Shown: positions 1 through 6,767 of the stretch, in pieces
Position numbering within the stretch: the stretch's first letter is position 1
Layout of the letters: each line of letters opens with the position of its first letter
Assembly (NCBI GenBank): GCA_902465145.1
Contig: CABQMD010000049.1
Location: 1-6,774, forward strand
From: an uncultured Succinatimonas sp.
Lineage (GTDB): Bacteria > Pseudomonadota > Gammaproteobacteria > Enterobacterales > Succinivibrionaceae
DNA length: 6,774 nt
Direction: 5' to 3'
Program-made: the position numbers and the translations under genes
The notes under the pieces: model-generated
What the model saw: only the letters and a program-made list of their open reading frames with translations
Databases searched by the model: none
Told to the model about the DNA's origin: nothing

Positions 1-816
1 GTGATTGAAATTCTTGCAAAGCAGGGAGTCAAACTCATAGCCCTGCGTTGCGCCGGATTTAACAATGTAGATCTTGCCGCAGCTAAAGATAACGGGATCA
101 GGGTAGTACGAGTTCCTGCGTATTCACCGCATGCCATTGCCGAACATGTATTAGCTTTGATCATGACTTTAAATCGTCGTACCAATCGCGCTTATGTCCG
201 CACTCGTGACGGTAATTTTTCTTTAAACGGCCTGATGGGGTTTGATATGTACGGAAAAACTGCCGGTGTTGTAGGAACCGGACGTATTGCCAGATGTCTT
301 ATCGGGATCCTCAAAGGTTTTGGTATGAATGTGTTGGCCTATGACATTTTCCCGGATGAAACCTATGCAAAGCAGGCCGGGATCCGTTATGTCGAACTTG
401 ATGAGCTGTTTTCAGAATCGGATATCATTTCGCTTAATTGCCCTTTGACTCCGCAAAATCGTCATTTGATTAACCGTGATTCCATTTCCAAAATGAAGCG
501 CGGGGTTATGATCATCAATACAGGTCGCGGCCCTTTGATCAGCACTGAAGATCTTATTGAAGGATTGCGTTCAGGCCAAGTAGGTTACGCAGGTCTTGAT
601 GTATATGAAGAAGAGCGTAATTATTTCTATCAGGATAAATCATCCAGCGTGATCACCGACGATAATCTTGCAAGACTGCTCAGTTATTCAAATGTGATGG
701 TAACATCGCATCAGGCTTTCTTTACCCAGGAGGCTATGGGAAATATTGCTACTACTACGTTGGAAAACTGCAAAGCTTTCTTTGAAGGAAAAGATTTGAT
801 TAACGAAGTTAAGTAG
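1..816 (+). CDS. ldhA: D-lactate dehydrogenase, fermentative (5' end cut off by the window)
   Basis: NAD-dependent D-lactate dehydrogenase of the D-2-hydroxyacid dehydrogenase family. It reduces pyruvate to D-lactate in the cytoplasm to reoxidise NADH during fermentation. The 271 visible residues match E. coli LdhA (329 aa) from about its residue 60 to the end, with conserved blocks such as ALRCAGFNNVDL (14-25), MYGKTAGV (83-90) and CPLTPQN (147-153). About 59 N-terminal residues therefore lie outside the window, and the GTG at base 1 is probably an internal Val codon rather than a start. The Rossmann loop is GTGRIA (92-97), followed by Asp115 at the end of the next strand, which suits NAD. 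By spacing to the Lactobacillus enzyme, the catalytic triad is Arg176 (NTGRG), Glu205 (DVYEEE) and His237 (SHQAF). The third loop glycine is replaced by Ala97. The gene ends with TAG just before a hairpin and converges on rsmC. Its promoter is not in the window. Confidence 0.94.
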   Translation: MIEILAKQGVKLIALRCAGFNNVDLAAAKDNGIRVVRVPAYSPHAIAEHVLALIMTLNRRTNRAYVRTRDGNFSLNGLMGFDMYGKTAGVVGTGRIARCLIGILKGFGMNVLAYDIFPDETYAKQAGIRYVELDELFSESDIISLNCPLTPQNRHLINRDSISKMKRGVMIINTGRGPLISTEDLIEGLRSGQVGYAGLDVYEEERNYFYQDKSSSVITDDNLARLLSYSNVMVTSHQAFFTQEAMGNIATTTLENCKAFFEGKDLINEVK

Positions 817-836
817 TACAGTGCAGAATCTTTTAC

Positions 837-859
837 AAAGCCTCGCCATGCGAGGCTTT
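837..859. terminator. Bidirectional hairpin between convergent ldhA and rsmC
   Basis: A perfect inverted repeat: AAAGCCTCGC at 837-846, a three-base CAT loop, and GCGAGGCTTT at 850-859. The ten-pair stem is GC-rich in the middle and ends in A:T pairs, so the transcript from either strand finishes the stem with UUU. It starts 21 nt after the ldhA stop and ends 5 nt beyond the rsmC stop, the usual place for a terminator shared by convergent genes. The U-tracts beyond the stem are short: TTTGACATT on the plus strand and TTTGTAAAAG on the minus strand. Termination in both directions is inferred from structure and position. Confidence 0.75.
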
Positions 860-863
860 GACA

Positions 864-1925
864 TTAACGAGCTTGATAGACACAGAATCTGGAGGTTTTC
901 TCAAGGCATACTACGGATGAAAACTGTTCTTTTAGTTTTTCTTCGTAGCCTAAGAAGGAATTACCTACCAAAAACAAATTTCCCCCTTCGTTTAGATGTT
1001 TGGGGGCTTCCCTGATCATGTTCATTGCCATCTCGCGCTCTACGGCTGTTCCCTGATGAAAAGGCGGATTTACGGCAATCAAGTCGAATTTTCCAAGTCC
1101 CTGTAACATATCAGCACTTTTTACTTCAACTTCAAGTGAATTGAGAGTTGCATTGTGCTTCGTCAATGCCAAAGCTGATGCACTGATATCGGTTGAAAGC
1201 ACGTCTTTAAGTCCCAGGCGTTTTAGGCTAAGACCTACCACGCCGCACCCGCACCCCAGATCAAGTGCAGTCTTTGCAGGAGGCCTTTTCCTAGATAACG
1301 CATTGATTAACATTGAAGTTCCTTCGTCAACCCTGCCTTTTGAAAAGACTGCCTCATCTTGCATGAGTTTGATTTCAAAGCCTCCGCATTTGAAAGTAAT
1401 TTCCTGCATTTTTTGATATGTTGCCGCGTTTTTTTCAAGACTAACCCCAAAAAGGGTACATTTTCTGCGTACGGCACTTTTTTGCGGATCACCGAATTCA
1501 TTTAGTAGCGATGACGCACTTTTCCCGCCTGAATCGTTGGCTCCGGCTGTAAAAATAAAACCTCCGTGTGAAATTTTTTTAGACAGCAACTTTAATATTT
1601 TTTGATTCTGACTCTTGCTTTTGTCAAGTATCGTCAGCAGAACATCTGACGGTTCAATGTTCGGCAGGACTCTTTCTAAAGAGCTGTAATAAACACTGAG
1701 GTGTTTATAGTTAAAACTTTGTTCGGGAGCGTCGGTGATCTGTTGTCCCATTAACGCGGCCATACGGGAAGCACAGAGATAATTGTCTACGATCATCTGC
1801 GTTCGCTTGGTTTGGGCCGCCAGTTTTAATAATTGTTCGTCTACCAAAGTTCCGCAGATAATAAGTCTTTTACCTGCAAAGATTGAAGACACAGGTTCAA
1901 TAAGATCGTAAAGTGCCGATTGCAT
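864..1925 (-). CDS. rsmC: 16S rRNA (guanine-1207-N2)-methyltransferase
   Basis: SAM-dependent methyltransferase, predicted to make m2G at position 1207 of 16S rRNA in the 30S subunit. It has 353 aa, against 343 in E. coli. The layout is that of RsmC: a degenerate methyltransferase-like N-terminal domain (about 1-175) and a catalytic C-terminal domain (about 180-353). The C-terminal domain has the conserved FSKGRVDEGTSMLI block (194-207), SAM motif I DLGCGCG (222-228), the acidic STDIS loop (244-248) and the guanine-N2 catalytic signature NPPF (286-289, in NPPFHQG). The related RlmG (23S G1835) also has NPPFHQ. The N-terminal AVRRKCTLFGVSLEK stretch (151-165), the FLGYEEKL stretch (324-331) and the ending SRFCVYQA fit RsmC better. 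The ATG overlaps the rsmA stop by one base and has AAGGAG 8 nt upstream, which fixes the start and implies translational coupling. The stop is TAA. Confidence 0.85.
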   Translation of the reverse strand: MQSALYDLIEPVSSIFAGKRLIICGTLVDEQLLKLAAQTKRTQMIVDNYLCASRMAALMGQQITDAPEQSFNYKHLSVYYSSLERVLPNIEPSDVLLTILDKSKSQNQKILKLLSKKISHGGFIFTAGANDSGGKSASSLLNEFGDPQKSAVRRKCTLFGVSLEKNAATYQKMQEITFKCGGFEIKLMQDEAVFSKGRVDEGTSMLINALSRKRPPAKTALDLGCGCGVVGLSLKRLGLKDVLSTDISASALALTKHNATLNSLEVEVKSADMLQGLGKFDLIAVNPPFHQGTAVEREMAMNMIREAPKHLNEGGNLFLVGNSFLGYEEKLKEQFSSVVCLEKTSRFCVYQAR

Positions 1926-2725
1926 TATTCAGTCTCCTTGCGTGCTTTCAGAACAGCGGCCAATTTGACATAAGCGTCTACACTGAGATTTTCGGCACGA
2001 TCCGTGAGTTTTATGCCCAAGGCCTCTATCTGTTCAGGAGAAAAAAGTTTACTCAAAGCGTTTCTCAAAGTTTTGCGGCGTGCTGAAAAAGCTGTTACGG
2101 TTACCGTATTTAGGAAAGGAGCAAGGGCTCGCTGTTCGTCATCAAGGACTCTTGGAACCAATCTTACTACAGCAGAAGTCACCTTAGGACGCGGAAAAAA
2201 AGCAGTATTCGGAACAACCAGCATGGGGATCACTTTAGCGTGATATTGCGCCATTACGGTAAGTCGTCCGTAATCTTTTGAATCAGGAGATGCAGCCAGA
2301 CGTTCCACAACTTCCTTTTGCAACATAAAATGCATGTCTTTAATGCCTTTTTGTGACAGCAAATGGAAGATGATCGGTGACGTGATGTTGTAGGGCAAAT
2401 TGCCGAATACTCGCAACTCTCCGGCTCCCGGGAGCTTTTCATAGTCAATTTTCAGTGCATCGCCTTCTATGAGATTTAGTCCTTTTAAAAAAGGATCGTG
2501 ACGCAGCATTTCAGCCAAATCTCGATCAAGTTCGATGGCAGTTAAAGATCCGGCACGTTCTAGGACCGGACGGGTCAGGGCTGCATGGCCTGGGCCTATT
2601 TCAACTAAATGATCTCCTGCCTTGGGGCCTATGGCATCCACTATCTGAGATATGATGTAATCGTCGGTTAAAAAGTTTTGCCCGAAGCGTTTACGGGCCT
2701 GAATGTGGCGAGGAGGCAAAGCCAT
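1925..2725 (-). CDS. rsmA: 16S rRNA dimethyladenosine transferase (KsgA)
   Basis: Adds four methyl groups from SAM to the adjacent adenosines A1518 and A1519 in helix 45 of 16S rRNA, a late step and quality check in small-subunit assembly. It has 266 aa, close to the E. coli protein (273 aa). Family landmarks in order: RKRFGQNFL (11-19), SAM motif I EIGPG (42-46), the acidic IELDRD (64-69), EGDAL (87-91), the catalytic GNLPYNIT (108-115), [14 protein letters not shown] (176-189), and the C-terminal [12 protein letters not shown] (213-224) that corresponds to FNQRRKT in E. coli. The chosen ATG has AAGGAG 8 nt upstream. A second ATG 5 nt further out (2730) is out of frame and too close to the site. 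The gene follows surA across a 74-nt gap with a hairpin and is fused by a one-base overlap to rsmC. In E. coli pdxA lies between surA and rsmA; here it is missing. Confidence 0.97.
   Translation of the reverse strand: MALPPRHIQARKRFGQNFLTDDYIISQIVDAIGPKAGDHLVEIGPGHAALTRPVLERAGSLTAIELDRDLAEMLRHDPFLKGLNLIEGDALKIDYEKLPGAGELRVFGNLPYNITSPIIFHLLSQKGIKDMHFMLQKEVVERLAASPDSKDYGRLTVMAQYHAKVIPMLVVPNTAFFPRPKVTSAVVRLVPRVLDDEQRALAPFLNTVTVTAFSARRKTLRNALSKLFSPEQIEALGIKLTDRAENLSVDAYVKLAAVLKARKETE
1934..1939 (-). promoter_or_regulatory. Ribosome binding site of rsmC inside the rsmA 3' end
   Basis: On the minus strand AAGGAG lies 8 nt before the rsmC ATG. The same six bases are the Lys-Glu codons (AAG GAG) four residues from the end of RsmA. 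The stop and start overlap as TAATG (1923-1927). A ribosome ending on rsmA therefore sits over this site, which supports coupled translation of the two methyltransferases. Confidence 0.8.
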
Positions 2726-2733
2726 TGCATGTT

Positions 2734-2739
2734 CTCCTT
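2734..2739 (-). promoter_or_regulatory. Ribosome binding site of rsmA, decides between two ATGs
   Basis: On the minus strand AAGGAG is followed by AACATGCA and then the in-frame ATG, giving 8-nt spacing to 2725. The nearer ATG at 2730 would have only 3 nt of spacing and is in another frame, so 2725 is the start. The site begins 3 nt after the T-rich tail of the upstream hairpin. Confidence 0.8.
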
Positions 2740-2741
2740 TG

Positions 2742-2774
2742 AAAATGAAAGCCCGTTGACTAGCTAGCGGGCTT
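2742..2774 (-). terminator. Terminator or attenuator between surA and rsmA
   Basis: Read on the minus strand, AAGCCCG (2774-2768) and CGGGCTT (2755-2749) form a seven-pair GC-rich stem around a 12-nt loop. The loop contains the palindrome CTAGCTAG and can close by up to two more pairs, one of them G:U. The right arm runs into TTTCATTTTC, a broken U-tract. This has the shape of an intrinsic terminator for lptD-surA transcripts, 26 nt past the surA stop. The other strand has no T-tract, so it acts leftward if at all. The interrupted U-tract suggests partial termination. I see no convincing promoter in the short gap, so rsmA-rsmC probably depend on read-through or on a promoter inside surA. Confidence 0.6.
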
Positions 2775-2799
2775 GAAAAGACGTTTTAAATCACTGAAA

Positions 2800-4137
2800 T
2801 TACATTGAGCTGTGATTTTCTTTTTGATGATCCATATTGAATCCGGCTTCGAGTAATTTGGCATCGATAATGTGAATGTATGCATTATCACGTAATTGTT
2901 GTTCCCACAGTCCAGATTGCTCTTGGAATTCACGTTCAAACAGGATCTCACGAGCGCGGCTCTTATAAGCGGCATCACTTCCGGTATCGGTCTTGATATC
3001 TTTTAACAAAATGATGTGCCAACCAAAAGATGAACGGATCGGGTTGGAAATTTGTCCCTTTTGCAGATTTACCATGGCGCGGGCAAAAGCAGGATCAAAA
3101 ATGCCAGGAACGTTGTAACCTAAATCACCGCCTTTCCCGGCAGAGCCGTTATCTTCAGAGTATTTGCGGGCTGCATCGGCAAAACTGTATTCCCCGTTTA
3201 AAATGTTCTGCTTAATTTTTAAAAGTTGATCCCGTGCCGCATCGTCCGACAGAATTATTGATGTTTTTAACAGTATATGAGCCGCATCATACGTGGTGAT
3301 GGGGTCGACGGCATCGTTGGAAATGTCAAAAACTTTCATGAAATGCAGACCTATGGGAGAGCGCATGGGGCCTATGAGAGTACCCGGTTTGGCTTTTACT
3401 ACTGCCGGAAGAAATCCCATGGGAACACGGGTTTCGGGTACGTAACCAAGATCTCCTCCTTTTGTTGCTGAGGCATCTGTCGAGTAACGTGCCGCTACGG
3501 ACGCAAAAGATGCTCCTGAATTAAGAGCTTTCTTGACTTCCTGAGCCTGAGCTTGAGCCTGGTTATACTGGGCTTCAGTAGGGTTGGCTGAAAGAGGGAT
3601 AAGTATTTGTCCCAAGTGATAGCGCGGTTCGATACTGCCGCGTTTTTTCAGTTGCTCTGCCAAAGCATTTACTTCGGCATCGGAGATGTTTATGCGTGAA
3701 CGTACTCCTGATCGGCGAAACTCATTGATCATGTACTCATTACGAAACACATCGCGCTGGGCTGCAGGTGACATTCCTGCTGCCATACCGTTTAGCAATT
3801 GTTCGGGGGTGGTATTGTTTTTGGCCGCCGTATCAGCCAAGGCTTGATCAAGTTGCATGTCGGTAAGTTCAATACCGCGCTCTTTGGCCATTTGCAAGAC
3901 CAAAGTATTGGTGATGAGATGTTCCATGGCGGCTTTACGTGCGCCGAGCGGATCTAAAGTGATTTTTTGACGTCCGGCATTGGTAATGATGCGTTGTTGG
4001 GCGGCATTAAGTTCGCTTTCTAGGATGATGTCGTTGTTAACTACAGCGGCGGTGCTGTCAAGCACCACCGGGGTTGCATTCACCTGCGTTACTGCTATGG
4101 TTAAGGTCAGACCTGAGATCAGCTGTCTTAATTTCAT
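2800..4137 (-). CDS. surA: Periplasmic chaperone / peptidyl-prolyl isomerase SurA
   Basis: Periplasmic chaperone that binds unfolded outer-membrane beta-barrel proteins and hands them to the BAM complex; LptD is a known client in E. coli. It has 445 aa, against 428 in E. coli. Residues 1-21 are a Sec signal peptide (MKLRQ, a hydrophobic core, VNA before the cut). The N-terminal chaperone domain follows with the family block AAVVNNDIILESEL (30-43). Then come two parvulin-type isomerase domains at about 172-271 (RYHLGQILI to GLHFMKVFDI) and 285-382 (AAHILLKTS to GWHIILLKDI), each with a GGDLGY motif (227-232, 336-341). A C-terminal helical segment (about 390-430) completes the chaperone core. 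The short QAQAQAQ tract (193-199) lies in the first parvulin domain, and the hydrophilic tail DHQKENHSSM looks like a small extension. The gene starts 23 nt after lptD ends, so the two are probably one transcript. Confidence 0.95.
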   Translation of the reverse strand: MKLRQLISGLTLTIAVTQVNATPVVLDSTAAVVNNDIILESELNAAQQRIITNAGRQKITLDPLGARKAAMEHLITNTLVLQMAKERGIELTDMQLDQALADTAAKNNTTPEQLLNGMAAGMSPAAQRDVFRNEYMINEFRRSGVRSRINISDAEVNALAEQLKKRGSIEPRYHLGQILIPLSANPTEAQYNQAQAQAQEVKKALNSGASFASVAARYSTDASATKGGDLGYVPETRVPMGFLPAVVKAKPGTLIGPMRSPIGLHFMKVFDISNDAVDPITTYDAAHILLKTSIILSDDAARDQLLKIKQNILNGEYSFADAARKYSEDNGSAGKGGDLGYNVPGIFDPAFARAMVNLQKGQISNPIRSSFGWHIILLKDIKTDTGSDAAYKSRAREILFEREFQEQSGLWEQQLRDNAYIHIIDAKLLEAGFNMDHQKENHSSM

Positions 4138-4145
4138 TTGAATTT

Positions 4146-4156
4146 CTCCGCTCCTT
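4146..4156 (-). promoter_or_regulatory. Tandem ribosome binding sites before surA
   Basis: The 23-nt lptD-surA gap carries two Shine-Dalgarno-like cores on the minus strand: AAGGAG (4156-4151) and GGAG (4149-4146). GGAG is 8 nt from the ATG at 4137, the same spacing as for rsmA and rsmC, and is the likely working site. The other is 13 nt away and may be a standby site. Confidence 0.65.
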
Positions 4157-4160
4157 TTTG

Positions 4161-6767
4161 TCAGCGGTTGAGGTTTGTCGGATCGACAAACGGCATGTAA
4201 TGAGTATTAGGCGACATGGGATTGTCAACGCCGTCAACTTTGATTGTATAGAAGTTTTTAAGTTCAATCTGTACACCGATCACGCGATCGCGTTTATGTT
4301 CGCGTTTACTCCACTCCATTTTGGCGTAATCCTCGTAGAAAAGCGCAACGGCCGTACAGCAATTTTCACGTCGCAGAGCGAGTTTACGATCGATATTGAA
4401 ATTTTGATCGAGATCGCGGTACATGGCAGCCGTCAGGCGATAGTTGCGACCTAACGCAAAAGTTGCCCCGATCCCGGCTTGTCTTAAGTCGCGACTTTTC
4501 CATGCTCCGGTTTTTTTGTAGTTTTCAAGATCGTAGTTACCGTTGCGATAGAAGCGGTAATTGGCGGTGATGCTTGCAGTGGCTGTTCGATAGGCTGCCG
4601 ACAGGCTGTAGCTTTGAAATTCCGAGTGTTCGGTATCATATGCCGCCGCCGAGTGCAGGGTGATGTTATTAAATACAGATGCATCAAGATTTGCGGCAAG
4701 CAGTGAGCGCGGATAGGTCGGGCGTTCGTCGGTTTTGAGCAAAGTTACGCGAGTAGGCTCAAAATTGTAAGTCTGAGCCAGCCCCATTCTCAGAATTTCG
4801 CGATCATGGGGATCCAGGATCCTTGAGGTAATACCTGCAGTTACGGCATTGATATCAGCTATGCGGTCGATACCGGCAAAGCGTCGGAATGAGAATAACG
4901 AGTAGTAATCGTCCAAATGATCCTTGGTGTCGTAAAGAGCGATCCCGCTTTGGTCGACGTAGGGAATGTACTGATATTTAATCTCAGGTTCGATGGTCTG
5001 AGTATGACGCATGTCAAAAGCTTTTCTTTCAAAAGTCGTGCGCCCGCGTGCCTCCAATTCGTATAGAAAGCGGGTTTCACTGTGATCCAGACTGTCAAAA
5101 CCTAAGGCATCGTATCTTTTATATTTGTCCAGTTGCCCCTGATCATAATGCGTGGCAAAACCTCTGGCTCCTATATCCAGAGTGGTTCCGCGCAAATCAA
5201 ATACGTGATAGCTTACGTGCGGTTCCAAATGAGTGCGTACGGTGTGTTCGGCATAGTAGTTGTCAAAACTTTCCATTTCAAAACGAGTGATCTCACCGTA
5301 AAGATCACCTGACAGTCTGTCGTAAGTACCGTTCATAGTTCCCGAAAGTTTGGGAAGCATGGAGAAAGGACGGTTGGCTACTGAACCTGAGGTTTCGGGG
5401 ATCAATGACTGGTAGCGGCGCAGTTCCGCTGCCAGTGTGTAATGAGGACGAACATAATTCATATGCAGCTGTTGCAAAAGATGATCGTCGGTAGTAGCCG
5501 CATCAGGTTGCGCCAGATCAGTTAAATAACTGTAGTCGTTCGGGCGTACGCGTTGAAAGTTAATTCCTGTATAAAGATCTCCGTTTAAAAAGGAGGCTCC
5601 GGTATGCAAATGCATGTACCAGCGCTTATGACTGCCGTCTGGATCTTTTCTTGGGGTCCAGTCGGTATCGTTGGGTAGATAATTAAAAATCAGCGATCCG
5701 GAAACGTTTTCCCAGGGCATGAAACGAAATTCGTTGAGGAATTGCCAACGGTGTTCCCCAAACCACGAAGGAGTAAACGTCCAGTCATAGTTCGGAGCCA
5801 GATTGAAGTATACGGGTTGAGTAAATTTTATGTGCTCAGATCCGAGACTGAACGACGGATAAAGCAAACCGGTACGTCTTTCATTGGTGATGGGAAAGTT
5901 TACGTACGGCAGGTAAAACACCGGAACAGGACCGGCCCACAAAGCGGCATTCCACGCTTCGCCGAATGCCTCGTTGCGGTCAATATCCACAGTTGACGCA
6001 CTTAAATGCCACGAGCTGTCGTCTGCAGGACAGGTTGTAAGCGTTCCGGATTTAAAAGTTTGTGAATTTTTGGCGTTGTCGATGTCGTGCTGTTTGGCAC
6101 TGCCCCGCAAAACCGAGCCGTTGAATTGGAATTTGGTATTACGCAGTTGAACAGATTTATCCTGCAGGTGATAAATTGCATCTTCCTGAGTATGTACGGT
6201 ATATTCTCCGTTTCTTATTACCGTATTGCCGTGAGTGGTGAACGTTTGTTCCTTCTGGGCGTAATGTGCCGTGTCAGTGTCGATGCGCCTGTCGCGTTGA
6301 GCGATGTTTACACGTCCTGAGTAGACCAGATCATTGTTCTGCTTGTTAAGATCACCTGAAACCTTGTCCGCTTCAACCGTGACCGGCGTGGTGTTTACAT
6401 CAAACTGTTCTGGGGAATTGTAGGAGGGAACTGAGGTGTAGCAACTTAAATCGGCAGCGGGAACCGGCATGTTGGGCGCTGTTTTGAACGGACGGCTCTT
6501 CATGAGGGTAACTAATCTTGCGGCAAAAGTTGAACTGTCTGCTTTTTTTTTGTTTTTCAGGTAAAGCAATGATGCCGGAGATTGCATTACCTCATGTTGT
6601 GTTGAAGCAAAATCCGTGACCGTTTTGGTTCGATCCAAGGTATTGCCCAAAACGCGGCCCGTTGTAACTGAATATTGAGGTAATTCAGCTTTAGCCGCAG
6701 TGGCCAAAGCTACGGCGCAGGCCAAAGTTGTCAGGGCAAAAGAGAAACGTAGATCTGTTTTTTTCAC
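4161..6767 (-). CDS. lptD: LPS-assembly outer-membrane protein LptD
   Basis: Outer-membrane beta-barrel that, with the lipoprotein LptE, receives lipopolysaccharide from the LptA bridge and inserts it into the outer leaflet. It has 868 aa, longer than E. coli LptD (784). Residues 1-27 are a signal peptide (basic KK, hydrophobic core, AAKA before the cut). An LptA/OstA-like periplasmic domain covers about 122-265 and the barrel about 268-868. The barrel's entry block AWNAALWAGPVPVFYLPY (271-288) is strongly conserved and keeps the gate prolines. All four cysteines of the two E. coli interdomain disulfides have counterparts: Cys109, Cys246 and the adjacent pair Cys803-Cys804. The extra length lies mainly between the signal peptide and Cys109 (28-108). 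The start used is GTG at 6767, because the signal peptide begins properly there. Only 7 bases precede it, no ribosome binding site is visible, and a start beyond the window cannot be excluded. The promoter is also outside. surA follows after 23 nt. Confidence 0.95.
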   Translation of the reverse strand: MKKTDLRFSFALTTLACAVALATAAKAELPQYSVTTGRVLGNTLDRTKTVTDFASTQHEVMQSPASLLYLKNKKKADSSTFAARLVTLMKSRPFKTAPNMPVPAADLSCYTSVPSYNSPEQFDVNTTPVTVEADKVSGDLNKQNNDLVYSGRVNIAQRDRRIDTDTAHYAQKEQTFTTHGNTVIRNGEYTVHTQEDAIYHLQDKSVQLRNTKFQFNGSVLRGSAKQHDIDNAKNSQTFKSGTLTTCPADDSSWHLSASTVDIDRNEAFGEAWNAALWAGPVPVFYLPYVNFPITNERRTGLLYPSFSLGSEHIKFTQPVYFNLAPNYDWTFTPSWFGEHRWQFLNEFRFMPWENVSGSLIFNYLPNDTDWTPRKDPDGSHKRWYMHLHTGASFLNGDLYTGINFQRVRPNDYSYLTDLAQPDAATTDDHLLQQLHMNYVRPHYTLAAELRRYQSLIPETSGSVANRPFSMLPKLSGTMNGTYDRLSGDLYGEITRFEMESFDNYYAEHTVRTHLEPHVSYHVFDLRGTTLDIGARGFATHYDQGQLDKYKRYDALGFDSLDHSETRFLYELEARGRTTFERKAFDMRHTQTIEPEIKYQYIPYVDQSGIALYDTKDHLDDYYSLFSFRRFAGIDRIADINAVTAGITSRILDPHDREILRMGLAQTYNFEPTRVTLLKTDERPTYPRSLLAANLDASVFNNITLHSAAAYDTEHSEFQSYSLSAAYRTATASITANYRFYRNGNYDLENYKKTGAWKSRDLRQAGIGATFALGRNYRLTAAMYRDLDQNFNIDRKLALRRENCCTAVALFYEDYAKMEWSKREHKRDRVIGVQIELKNFYTIKVDGVDNPMSPNTHYMPFVDPTNLNR
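6444..6686 (-). other. Extra N-terminal segment of mature LptD (residues 28-108)
   Basis: In E. coli the first disulfide cysteine (Cys31) comes about six residues after signal cleavage. Here the equivalent Cys109 comes 81 residues after the predicted cut at Ala27. The segment has no cysteine. It looks polar and basic, with patches such as LKNKKKADS (70-78) and LVTLMKSRPFK (85-95), and ends in a Pro-rich stretch (PNMPVPAADLS). I recognise no domain in it. The frame stays open and the flanking LptD homology is intact, so it is probably a real lineage-specific extension. Confidence 0.6.
6543..6551 (-). repeat. A9 homopolymer within lptD
   Basis: Nine consecutive A on the coding strand encode Lys73-Lys75 of LptD, two bases pairs of codons after a further A5 run. 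Long A-runs are known sites of replication or transcription slippage and of sequencing error. The reading frame is intact as given. Confidence 0.8.

Noticed and set aside
1..3. GTG at the first base as the ldhA start codon
   Set aside because: The protein aligns with E. coli LdhA from about its residue 60, so the gene continues upstream and this is most likely an internal Val codon.
821..1015. Short plus-strand open frame overlapping the end of rsmC
   Set aside because: It begins before the terminator hairpin, runs antisense through rsmC, has no ribosome binding site and resembles no known protein.
3541..3560. Repetitive GAGCCTGAGCTTGAGCC-like sequence in surA
   Set aside because: It only encodes the alternating QAQAQAQ helix tract, with no sign of a mobile or regulatory repeat.
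4074..4454. Plus-strand open frame of 126 codons across the surA/lptD junction
   Set aside because: It lies opposite two strongly conserved genes, has no family resemblance, and its length is expected by chance opposite such coding DNA.
4809..4821. Near-palindromic GGATCCAGGATCC
   Set aside because: It lies inside conserved lptD coding sequence (around Arg649-Asp655) and is explained by the codons; nothing indicates a regulatory site.
5742..6320. Plus-strand open frames opposite lptD
   Set aside because: They show no domain, start signal or codon pattern of their own; the minus-strand LptD homology explains the region.
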